The notes beneath the pieces were generated by a model. It worked only from the letters and a program-made list of their open reading frames with translations, was not told where the DNA came from and made no database searches. The position numbers and the translations under genes were made by a program. From Glandiceps talaboti (Eukaryota; Hemichordata; Enteropneusta; Spengelidae), in contig NC_135565.1 of assembly GCF_964340395.1 (NCBI RefSeq), forward strand, positions 23,242,929 to 23,306,928: 64,000 nucleotides of DNA, in the 5' to 3' direction. How positions within the stretch are numbered: position 1 is the first letter of the stretch; each line of letters starts with the position of its first letter. Shown one piece after another: positions 39,201 through 53,000 of this stretch.

Positions 39201-42200
39201 CAGGTGAGGTTAGAGCTAATTTAGTTGAAACAGTTCGATATGTCACTTTAGGTGGGTGATTTCAACTGATTCAAAGAAAATTAATGAGAAACCAACACAC
39301 AAGCAAAAGTGAATTGATTCAAATCCATTGCTCAGTTTTCTCAGGGAACAGAAACCAGTTCTGTACCAATCTAACCGAATTATTCAGTTCAAATAATTTG
39401 TTTAATTGATTCAGGTGAGGACAGGGCTTATGTGTCAGTACACAAACATACCATAATGTCACTATTCTCATTTGTTTGTTTACGTCATACATACATATGT
39501 ACATGTACATGTTAAAAATTGTGTTTACGTCATGCATACATGTTCCACGTTACAAACTGTATGGCTGGTTACAACGTATGTTCATGTAAGGTTTATAACA
39601 TTGTATTGCAATTTGGGCTTAATACTGAGGACTGGTGAACCATATTGTATTTAGTATGGCCTGATGACTGTTTGTATATAAACACAAAAGAACTTATAGT
39701 TCCATTCACTGAAATGCAGCAACAACTTAATCCCCAATTCACACAAGCCAGCCATATGTTTACTCTTCCACTATACATGTTATACCAAACTGAGATATTT
39801 TAGCTGTACTTTTCCGACATAGTTCATTCACTGAAGAGTCTTTTCCTGTTTCTGTGCTCACACTAACATATTGGCCTAGACATCTACAGATTTTAAAACA
39901 ATATTTTTTATAAGACATTTTTTAATGGATTTCTGACAATTTTCACTATTTTTCCTAATTATTTCATTCACTGAACAGCCTTTTCCTGTTTCTGTGGTCA
40001 CACTAATAATAGTAATATATTTGCCTAAACACCCACTGATTTAAAACAACAGCTTTTTTTGTTACATATATATCATAACAATAATATATGACTGGTTTTT
40101 TGGTTGGATTTCTGATAATTTTCACCAAGGTGTCACAACATTTCATGTTTGATTAACACTTGAAATATGAGTGTATTTACTTAAGAATATCACCAGACAT
40201 AGAATAGAAGTGCTATGTTCTGTTACTCCATTTAATTATTCATAACATTAGACAAAGTGTTCACAGCTTTTAATACTTTTATATGATAATTTCATATTTT
40301 AAATATGTATCACTCACAAAAATAGGACTGATATTAAGTCTATATTTCACCAACTTACTAATAAAATTGTAGACAAACATTTCAAAGCTTGGCTATTTTC
40401 TCTGTAATATTCATATTTTTATGTTTTAATACATTTTATAAATACTTTTCATTTGAAATAGTCTTTACTACCTGGGGAGATTTTCTGCATTTAGTTACCT
40501 GACAATTTTTTTTTTTAAAAACCCATTCCATATTACTATTAGTAATAACTTTTTTTTAGGGTTTTATCATTTGGTGAAGTTCCTTGTATTCTATCAAAAA
40601 AATCATAAAATCAATTCGAGTTTGATCATCATTTTTGAATTTACATAACAAAATCTGCAACACTTTGAAAACAAAATTACATATGTATTCTGAATTGAAT
40701 ATAATTAAATATTTATAATTAGCAACTTACACAATAGTCTAGTTACTATACATGTACATGTAGTCCTTCCCTACAATCTCTTTCCAACGTCTTGTCAAAG
40801 GGACAAATACTATCAATATCTAGCTAAATCTCCTGCTGGGGAAGGGATGAACAGTGCATGTCAGTAGTAATCCATCACAAATTGAAAGGTGGTTGCAATT
40901 GGTTAGTTCCTTTAGACAACTGCTCATTAACCGAACTCCACTTCTCCAGTCTGAAACTAAAATCAAGTGGGGACGCGATAACATCATAAGGTTTATATGA
41001 ATGCAGTTAAGGGTAGCACATTTGACCATATGGTGGCGAGGATTGTAATGCATATATATAACTAGACTACTTACTAAACAATTACGTGGTCATCTCAAAG
41101 AATGAAACTTTATATTGGCATCTTAGTCCTACATTGTGCAATCAGCATGTACATCTAACTCTTACAATAAGTAAACCAATCTTGTGCTCTTCAAATCTAT
41201 CGGAATGCAGATCATAACAACGACACTTTGTAACAATTTTGTGAGTGGGTGCGAAATTTGAGAAAGAAAACAGACTGTTGTTATACAAAATCCGGCATTT
41301 TATGTAAACTTGTCCAACTTTAAAACCATTACAAGCACACTTCAATTAGACTTGGATGAATATCATTTTGGTTCCAATAGGTCCTTAGATGATCATCAAT
41401 TATGAAATGTTGTCATCTGCTTGCATCAATAATACCTTTGAGACATTTCATGTTCTCACAATTCAAGTTAAAATGGAATTATTTTACTCAGATACGATGT
41501 TAAGGCTTAATGAATTGTTACATTTGGTCTAAGTGCTTTGGGTGAACCATCAGCAGTTGTTATTCATAACCCAATTAACACATCACATTGTGCTTCACAT
41601 TTTGAATGGAAATGAGGCATTTCTACCATAATGACCTCAGCAACCTACGCCCACGTCAAATTTAAGACACATCTTTTATCCAAGAATCTCTAAACTTTAT
41701 CTTCTAGTGATCTGATACATACATCTAATGGACTTGGTAAGTAGTGTTTGGGTCAATTTTGCACATATCCAACACTACCTGCTTCAGAACCAAAGTAACA
41801 GAGAGTGAGAAATGATACACTTTGATTTGTGTCGTAAGTGGAAATTCCCATAAACCATGAGACGAACACCAGTAAAACTGTAATTTTTTATGAAAATATG
41901 GCTTTACTCATTTCTGTTGTTGAACACAAATAGAAACATATTTCAAAATATCACTATTATAACAGGAACCATGTGGAGTTTGCAGCAAACTGTATTAGTT
42001 GCAGAAATATATACCTATGCAGATCCAGATGTACACATTAAAAGAACAGTTTTTAATCTTGGGAGCAATTATTCAGATCTATAGCATGGACTTATGCAAG
42101 TTACAGGCAAGTCAAGTTATAATATACCTACTTCTACATTACTAATGTCAAGTAATTGTCTTGTGTTACTCCCAAGTGAGCTTTTTTTTAGGAAACTGTA

Positions 42201-45200
42201 CATGATTGTAAATCCTTTTTTTCATTTGACTGACTGCTGCATTCTAAGTTCAATTCCATTTTCCATAACATATTATTAGACATTCTTTCATTTTGGAAAA
42301 TTGTACAGAATATTATTATTAGGTAAACTTTCATGACTTTTATATGCTAAACTTTACACAATTACATAAAACAAATTGTTTAGCTTTGTATTGTGTCCAG
42401 CTTGTTACACAACAGTAGTTTCCTCTCATCTTAAAATGTAGATAAGAACAGTAAGTACATTTGTACCATCCACAGTAAGGATATTGAACAATCTGAACAG
42501 TAAGTGCATTGTAACATCTGAACAGTAAGTACATTTGTAACATCTGAACAGTAACTACATTGTACCATCTGAACAGTAAGTAAGTGCATTGTAACATCTG
42601 AACAGTAAGTGCATTTGTACCATCTGAACAGTAACTACAATGTACCATCTGAACAGTAACTACATTGTAACATCTGAACAGTAACTGCATTGTAATATCT
42701 GAACAGTAACTACAATGTACCATCTGAACAGTACCTGCATTGTAACATCTGAACAGTAACTACATTGTACCATCTGAACAGTACCTGCATTGTAACATCT
42801 GAACAGTATTAACTGTATTGTACCATCTCAACAGTAACTACATTGTACCATCCGAACAGTAACAGCATTGTACAATCTGAACAGTAACTGCATTGTACCA
42901 TCTGAACAGTAACTGCATTGTAACATCTGAACAGTAACTACAGAACAATCTATGAAAGTGAAATGTCTTATAACTACCAAAATTTGAAAAACAAATCAAC
43001 TTGTATTCTCCAACTTTAGGGTGAGAATCACTGCATCAACCCACACAACTTATCAAAATCCATGGTACATTCTCCACAGCAAAATCCCTTGGTACCTTTT
43101 GTTCAGACAATATGAACCACGGGCTAATAAAATCATAAACTATCTGATAGGCCGAGTAATCCTGGCTGTTATACATATACATAAAATTCAAATTCAATCA
43201 GGCATCTTTCCCCAAAATCAATTTGTTTAGATTTATTATACCGTATTATGTGTACAAGTATACAAATATATTTAGATTTATTATACCGTATTATGTGTAC
43301 AAGTATACAAATATGTTTAGATTTATTATGCTGTATTATGTGTACAAGTATACAAATATGTTTGCTGACAAGTGATTAAATCCTATGCTGGGTGAACAAT
43401 ATTTTGATTAAATCATTGTCTTCAACAAAACATTTGTTAACTTGAAAGGATAAAAGTGTATGATATGATACTACTTCTATATTTTTGCTGAGTCAGTTAG
43501 AAGCTCCACATGTTGAGTTCCATGTGGCCCAGATATGCAACATTCCAGACATACCTGCATATTACCGACTTAACAACATGCAAGGGTTTTGCACTGCCTG
43601 GTCACGGGACGGATTACCCGCTTAAAATAAACCTGTACCAGTACAGATGTGTCAAAAAATAGCCATCAACTCAGAGATTAGCAGACAGGAAACAAAACGT
43701 CATATTTGACCATCATAACCTTTCACAAAGATACCTTTCCCCTATGATACAAATATCGGTCGAAACGATAAACCTGTGACTGTCCTTTCCAATTGTACAT
43801 ACATTAAAATGCTATTATGCAAATTGAGAAACAAACACATACAAATGTATGCACATTCTGGCGCCATCCAATCCAATGAATTGTCCTTTCCTGTTTTCAC
43901 TAATTATTGTGGAGCATTTCACGGACATCAAACAGACATCTGTTATTTACATAACAATGAATATATTTTCCTAGTATTATGAATATGGATAACCAGTACA
44001 TGCCTATGCTTGTTAATGCCAGCATAGAAGGAAGCAATCAATAATGTTCCTTTTGATGATTACACTCCTGTGTCCTCCCTGGAATGTAATGGCTTCTGTA
44101 CTTGCCAGTTATGCATACTTTGTAGGTCTTGTGGTTGCTAGTACCGGTACTATAATATGACAGCTCCCCATGACATGGCAGTGAAAGTATAGCATGCTCG
44201 GGGTATTTGTACAAGTTCTCTGAAGCCGTACTTACACAAGCGTAGTGAATAAAAAAGTGCAGCAGAAAACACCATAACTACGAGTGCAAATACTCCTGAG
44301 CAGTTAGTACCCATACTGGAACTCACACAGAATGGAGTTCTGTTATTATTACATATATTTACAGTAAATTTCTGTAAAAATTAAACTCTGCGATCAAGTG
44401 CTTTTGTTTACAACTAACGAATGCGACCTTGTTTGCATATCATTTGCATGCAGATAAGCAATAATGTTTTCAATATTGAACTGCACTGCAAATACCACTA
44501 GTATGCACACGCAACATGCATAATCTCTGGTACATATGTAATAATACCACTTTTGTATAAATTAAGGTATCTGTGTGGGCTAGGACGTCAGGTGAATTTA
44601 TCAATAAAACTATGTAAATCCACTCATACATTTTTATTTAGACGCACTGGAGTCGGAACTAGCAAAGGGCATACCGTCAATAAGCAGTAACACAGCCACA
44701 AACTTTGACCAACTAAGAGTAATTGACATTTTGCTGGGGAGTCTGATGCGCCCTCTACGACAAATTCCTGAGTAACACACACACGGGGAGTGTGAGAGTC
44801 TGCCGTAAAGATGTTTTAGTATTTTAAATGCCTGACTGTAAAACGTTGAGTGTCGGCATTTTTGTCAATTGTTATAAATTTAAAGACGAAAAAAAACGTT
44901 TGATGGATGACAATTTTTTTGTCATCGTGAGCATGTGCTTCTGACAGAATCAGGTGCCCGCAGAAGTATTGCCCACACTCCGAGTTTAGCATAAGTTCAG
45001 AAGTACGGCGTTGATGTATTATGTACACACGTACACGATCTCAAGTCAAATGATTTTCCTTCCACGTTTTGTTTTTCAAAATTCGGTGAAGGCTGTTTTA
45101 TGATTGATTAAACTTGTTCTATTTCCAAAAGCCACGGTGTCATCTCTGAAAGCAGTCAATCTTAACTAAACTACATGTATTACTATTCACGTCGTATTCG

Positions 45201-48200
45201 TTTCTAGACTAAAAGGCTAATAATATAACATCACCGTGTCACATGTGCGAGTACGAGTTCACATCGATACAATTACCACAAGCGATGTATTTCAAAACAA
45301 ATGCATGCGGTACGGTGAATACTGATCGAGCCAAGTTTGGTCTCCGTAGCGGTAAATATAATCCCAGTATGTCTCTACGATGTTAGTCGATGTCATGACT
45401 AGCTGATAGTGCCAACAAATATTGAACATTTTATGAACGGCTTAGATACATTTTAAGAGTCGCTTTCCTGAATAAAACAACCATTTTCAGATTGCATGCC
45501 GACATGGGCGACACATCAAGTAATCAAAGACACAACAATAAACAAATCAAAGCAACTGTGTTTATTTATAGCAATCTGCGGATGGAAATCATGATTTTCC
45601 CAGGGAATGATACGTAACTACACTGAGGACCTAACTGAAACATTGAAACATTTTAATTTTGCTCACATTGTACATTTGAGTCGTCATGGACTATCGAACA
45701 GGCAATTTCAGGAACGACGATTTGCATCATACTCATAGACCTCATGTTTGCTTGTACCGCGCCGTTCACACGTGTGAGCTCACACTAGGCAAACTCGCTC
45801 TGTCTTCTTTGGCTAATGGAATGCGTATGGTTGCCTGCAGACACAATTTTTTCTATGTAATTTTTATTGAAAATGCGTAAAATACATAAGATTTGCTGTA
45901 GTCCGGTGCGTAGTTTCAGAGGGAGTAATTCGAAACTCTAGTCTGACAATTGTCCTCCAAGGTCATATTCATAATCTATCGTCACCCCGCGCGTACAAGT
46001 TACGTCTGCAAGCATGAGTCATGACTAGATATGATCACACGGAAACACTGTCCCTCCATTCTCAGCCAAGGCCTCGTAACGAAGTTTGGAACGTCGTTTA
46101 CCTAGTTTCGTTTTCGGCATCGTGGTAGTGTATGCCAAATATGGTAGTGAGTCTTCGAGGGTTGTCCAACGGCAGCTAAAAGTTTTCATATCACGCTGTA
46201 GAAAGTAACTGAGTGACCGTACGCTCCGTATTGAAATCAAAGATACGCATGCGCAATATGCATGAGTTTGTTGATGTCCCCCTAGCCTTGACACAGTTGA
46301 TCGCATTACCGAAACGCTACATATTAGCAATGTAAGCGGCCATATATCAGAGTGTTAACCTGTTTTCAAGCCATATTACGATTTTCATTCATTCTAGAGG
46401 GTTCAAAGAGACAGAATCACTTACGCGTTCGCAAGTATTGTTTTTACAAGTACCGCGAAATGGTTGAAAAGTTGTCAAAAAATGGGATTTTTTTTGCCTT
46501 TTTGACCATTTAGAACGTTTCTTCATTTTACTCGTTCTAGCTTATTATACATGCTAGGGAATTCGGGTTTGTTTTATTTGATAATTGAGATGAAGGACGA
46601 GAAACTGGTTAGAGGGATTTTTTGTTAGTGAAACAGGCACTCGGCACTACTTTGTTGAAAATGGGGTACGCATACAACAAAATTTGCCTTTTTGACATTT
46701 AATTTGAAGCATTTTGGATCAAAATTTCAAAATTTTGTCTAGACAGATTTTGACATGTATATTTATGATCACAACTGTAAAAAAATTTTTTTTAAAAAAA
46801 TCAAAATTGCCTATTACAGAGTGGAAAATATGAAAAATATGATATAATAATATACACAGGTGTCAAATTTCATCATAATTTAAACAAACTCTACTTTAAT
46901 GTTTTTAATGTTATGATGAATATTAAAGGGACAAACTCAGAAAATTTGGTGTCAATATCTTTATATTTAACAAAGTTACAACAATATTTGTACAATAAAG
47001 AATTGGATGAAAAATAGCCTATACAACAACCTTAAGTGGTTCAGGCTGATTTCATCAAATGAAACTTACCAACTAGTGGGTTCAGAAGTTACAAGCTGAC
47101 TTGGTGCTCCTATTACTTTGGTAGAGTGAACAATGCCAACACTGTAACCATTAATATCATAATGTACAGTATATTTGCATACCAATAATTCTTACAATTA
47201 CTCTAAGTTAACAGCATTTAAAGGTTCTCCAGTACCTCTGGGAACAACTGACAATTTTAACATCTGGACAAGAGCAGTAGATGGACAATAAAGATATCTT
47301 ATTTGTTGTATTTAAATGCTTGTAAATTTCTAAATTATCATTTTGAAATTATATTTCTTACTATTGCTGGTGGTTTTTTTTGTTTATATGATAAAATCTC
47401 TCTAAAAGTAGTTTTTTACTCAAGATTACAAAACTTTAAGGTCCACACAAAAGTCATGACATGATATGAATGAATGACATGATGCATTCAATGGCATATA
47501 AAACTTAAATGAATGAATGACATGATCTACTATAGTATTACACGAATGAATGACATGATCTACTATAGTATTACTTGAATGAATGACATGATCTACTATT
47601 ATATGAATGAATGACATGATCTACTATAGTATTACTTGAATGAATGACATGATCTACTATTAATATTACATAAATGAATGACATGATCTATTAATATTAT
47701 ATGAATGAATGAATGACATGATCTACTATTACGTGAATGACATGATCTACTATTAATATTACATAAATGAATGACATGATCTTAGACTATCAAAATTACC
47801 TTAAAAAATTCGCTTTTGTCTGATTTTATCCATACCATCAATGGAATGAGTAAGGTAAAATTAAATGATCTAACTTTTGCATTTAGTCATAATTAAGAAG
47901 CAAGGTAAAACACAAGTGATATTCCTTAAACTTAGTGTAGCTGCTACAGCTAAAAGTGTTGCCGAGGTCTTCCTAAGTGGTACTGTCATCCTCTACTTTT
48001 GTTTGCCAACCTTCCAAGTGTAGACATGAGCTCTTGTTACAAGACTAGCCTAAACTTTAACTGTAAGTAAATATGATGCAGTGTAAATTTCTGAAATTCA
48101 AGTATCTCATGACAACATTATAAATTTTTAAATGTGAATTTCTGAACTTCAAATGTGTCATGACATTATAAATGTATTTTCTCCACCATACATACATTCT

Positions 48201-49948
48201 GGCTTCCTCTGGTAACGTAACCTGCACTGTCCTTGACAACACATTCATTGTCACTACATTCATGACAGGTATTTCCAATTTTACACTGTCTATAATGTTT
48301 CCATGGCAACACTGTATGACTGAAACACCGCTTGAATACAGCTTCTTGTAATCATACAACTGTACTTCCTTGCTATTCAAAAAGCTGACAGAAAAGTAAT
48401 TAGAATAAGTGTAACTTATCATTGTCATACAAATGGAAAACTCTTTAGTGCCATCGGTATGAGAAAACCGATACACTTCAAATACCACAATCATCTTTAT
48501 GTGAAATGATTAGCCTCTGGTATGAACAGCTGCATACAACACAAATCAAGGAATTTCTCATCTTTTATCATATATACCATCTTTAGTTACTTGGTGTAAG
48601 CTGAATTACAATTCATGACTCCATCTAGTACAATTTAATAAGTATACATTAATGGTGTATTTATGCACTAGTAGATCCAATATCGTGGACTAATAATCTA
48701 CAAGCTGGAACATTCTCTACGAGGACAAAATAAAAGAGTCTGAAGTATTATTTTCTTGTACCTATTAAACCTAGCGTTTTGTCCTTCTATATCTTCATAT
48801 AAAAATTACATCAGATAATTTGAATAGTAATACTACTACCTGGGTAGCAGTAATATATACGTTGACATGTTTTCTACGAGGGAAAAACCATTCTTGAGTT
48901 GTTGGGTTTTTTTATCTCTTAGTCAGGGTTTGAATTCACTAATATATTGACATTAGCTGATACAAATAATGATAACTTTAGCACCTGGCTAACAGTAATA
49001 TTCAAATGCAATAGCATCCAATCAAATTTAAGTTTGTTAGTTTATACATTCATGCAAATGTAATGTCCACGGTGATCAACTGCATAATAATGGCATGGAC
49101 CCCTATCATAACCCTAAAGTGACAGTCCCAATTTAGGACCTTTGAAAACTTCAACATCCACAACATACTGACTAGCATGTACTCCCTCATCAAAACCCTT
49201 ATGTGACAGTACCAGTGTAGACTTTTAAAAAAGTTCAATATAATTATCCACAAAGTAGTTTTCATTGTTCTATCCTTGGTCAAGTATTGATTTAGTCTTT
49301 AGTCCAATAAACGACATTGGTTATTTCCCCTGACAAACCAATCAAACTATTGTAAAGCACAGAGAACTTTCAGTTTTTGAGGTTTTCTATACAATGTACA
49401 TATTGATTATATCTCACTAGGGGACCTCAATGTTTGCAGTTCTTCTGTCATACACCAATGCTTCATTTCACTTGTCTTAACCCTACAAAGAACTTACTAA
49501 ATGTTTAATGTGGAAACGTTATTGATTATCCTGACTTTTGGTCACTGTAATTTTTTCTATTGTATACTTAAGAAGTGATGAAGTCCCAAAGTTGTATAGA
49601 CAAGCTCTTTATTACTATATAGAACTTTGCTGGTTTGATTACAACAAATGTGCATTGTGTATGGATTAATGCATACACATACACACAGTAACAATTCAAA
49701 TAAACTGACTACAGTATGCAATATTTGAATACCTCCCACCACATGTTAATGGCATATTAATTGTGTTGATGTGATAGAATGAATTATAAGAAAGTTTTAC
49801 CAACCATCAAATCAATAAAATGGTCATGACAATCACTAGACATATGTATTAACTCTGAGAACACACACAGTTTGGCACTCAGACCATATACTACCAAATT
49901 TCACATGTAATCAATGGCAAAATGGATGGGACAAACAGGACACACACG

Positions 49949-50004
<56 letters not shown>

Positions 50005-50039
50005 ACACACACTATACAGTGTACTGTACACATACACAA

Positions 50040-50081
<42 letters not shown>

Positions 50082-53000
50082 TACAGTGTACACATACACA
50101 AATACACACACACAAGAGAGACACACATGTACTTAATCATTTGAGGATTAGCTGACTTAAGTCCACAATTCACCAATTTCTGTCAATCATAGCATTACAC
50201 ATGTATATACTAAATATCAACCTCCTGAATCATTATATTTTAATACAGATAAATATTCCTTGATAATGAAACTTTCAAGACATCAATTTTTTCAGTGTGG
50301 ACTTAAAATATTCTGCACAGCAAGCTGCTGATGTTACTAGATTAGAATTACGAATACGTACAACATTTTCACACTAATAAAGTATATATATAACTAACAA
50401 TGGTGGAATGGAGAGGTCAGTGCACTTAAAAGAATTACGTGAACATCATAGGCCCAGCTATACATCTTGCATTGATATGCATGCTGTCAACAAAGTCAAT
50501 ATCATTTATGACACAAGATTCAGTAGTTACCACGGTGACCTGAGTCTATCTGAATATACATGCAATAATGTAACTAATGCTATATTGGTGTACATGTATC
50601 AACTGCTGTAAGAGTCTAAGCCATACCACAAATATTATGTATACCAAAACAGTACTATATAGACAATTGTAATGCTTACAGGATCTTGGATCTTTACATT
50701 TTAAATGAATATTCAAAAGTGTCCTCCCTCCCGTTATTTTGACTTCCATAATGACAATTTTTCTCTTATTTAATCAATGAAACATAAATGTGGAAGTACG
50801 TAGTTGTTAACATACCTTACAACCACGCAGTATGTAAATGCAACACATGCATGCAAGATGTGAAAATTAGTCTTTCAAAACTAGAAGACTCAAAATGTTC
50901 TTCCCTTGGAAAGTAAAATATAAATTTTACACTTTCATTATGGATGCTAACAGAAATCTTGGACAAATTTTTCACAAACCTGATCTGCTGTGCACGTCTG
51001 GAGTTGGTACCTAGATGCACTGTCACTCTCCTAACAGAAATACCAACTATAACATTGCAAAAAGTACCTAGACCAATGTTTGTAATTGTGGACCCTGGGG
51101 TAATATAATAACAGATGATGTCCCGTGAGACTATAACATATGTCAAGTAATTTCACATATTTGTAAATTAAATTTGATAACATTGTATCTCATTTGACAC
51201 CTGCGACTTTACTATACATTCCTAGATATATCAATGACAGCATGAACTTGTCCTTCTGATCATTTGCATCACAGTAACATCATACACTTTGCATGATGAC
51301 TCATAAACAGGCCTGCCACTGACAGAGTTATCTGATACAAGGCACTTTGTTATTGACACTCGGAAGGTTCAAAATGGTTAAATGGATAAGAAAATATGAA
51401 AAGAATATCATCATAACATAATGAGCTAACCACTCAGTCACCGATAACCCAGACTGCAGTGGTAACAGGCATATGAGCTAACCACTCAGTCACCTACAAC
51501 CCAGACTGCAGTGGTAACATACATATGAGCTAACCATTCAGTCACCGATAACCCAGACTGCAGTGGCAACAGACATATGAGCTAACCATTCAGTCACCGA
51601 TAACCCAGACTGCAGTGGTAACAGACATATGAGCTAACCACTCAGTCACCTACAACCCAGACTGCAGTGGTAACAGACATGTGAGCTAACCACTCAGCCA
51701 CCGATAACCCAGACTGCAGTGGTAACAGACATATGAGCTAACCACTCAGTCACCTACAACCCAGACTGCAGTGGTAACAGACATATGAGCTAACCACTGT
51801 CACCGATAACCCAGACTGCAGTGGTAACAGACATATGAGCTAACCACTCAGTCACCTACAACCCAGACTGCAGTGGTAAAACAGACATATGAGCTATAGC
51901 CACTCAGTCACTGATAACCCAGACTGCAGTGGTAAGAGGCATAATGAGCTAACCACTCACCCACCTACAACCCAGACTGCAGTGGTACGAGGCATATGAG
52001 CTAACCACTCACCCACCTACAACTCAGACTGCAGTGGTTAACAGGCATATGAGCTAACCACTCACCCACCCACCTACAACCCAGACTGCAGTGGTAACAG
52101 ACATATGAGCTAACCCCTCACCCACCTACAACCCAGACTGCAGTGGTACGAGGCATATGAGCTAACCACTCACCCACCTACAACCCAGACTGCAGTGGCA
52201 AGAGGCATATGAGCTAACCACTCAGCCACCTACAACCCAGACTGCAGTGGCAGGCATGATTTGTGGACTCTTATATTCATAATTTCAATTGTATAGATTA
52301 TGATACATACAATATTTGTACATCAATAAAAACTCAATTCATAAACCATTTACTTCAATAATACTCCAGGATATATCAATTTTAAGTGAATGAGCTGAGA
52401 ATTCAATTTAACTGCATGGTTTCTATAGTATGAATTATGTACACTGAATTTAAAGTGAATGCAATGTGAATGGATTGTCAGTCTGAGCTGTGACTTAGAT
52501 ATAGAATAACCATAAAACTACACAAAAAGTATACCAAATAATATCAGTTATTTCAATATGTCTTTTCAAACTGTTTCTTTACATTCAACAACAAAGATGT
52601 ACCAAGGATGATTTCAAACTGACTGGCACAGTTTTCTCACCAAGTCCCTAATTACCATTACACAATGATACATGTACATCTACCAACTTGCAAACACAGT
52701 GACAGAGATATCATCTCAAATCCCACTCTAATCTCCAATTCTCCATTACCATAATGTGACATCTAGTAGTCCACATTTCAATACAGTTGTACATATATCA
52801 GGATGATATCATGCTAAGGTGTGTATTCATCCCTTCCCACAGTGACAGCAGAAGAGATATCATATATTTTGTATATATTGTATTCGTAGTGATATCATAG
52901 TTGTATTGGTGTAAATTCACCCTATTCCCCTATTATCATATATTTTGTATATATCGTATTCGTAGTGATATCATAGTTGTATTGGTGTAAATTCACCCTA

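Noticed and set aside
46025-46330. 101-codon minus-strand frame as a gene
   Set aside because: No recognised domain and no splice partners established; noted only as part of the CpG patch.
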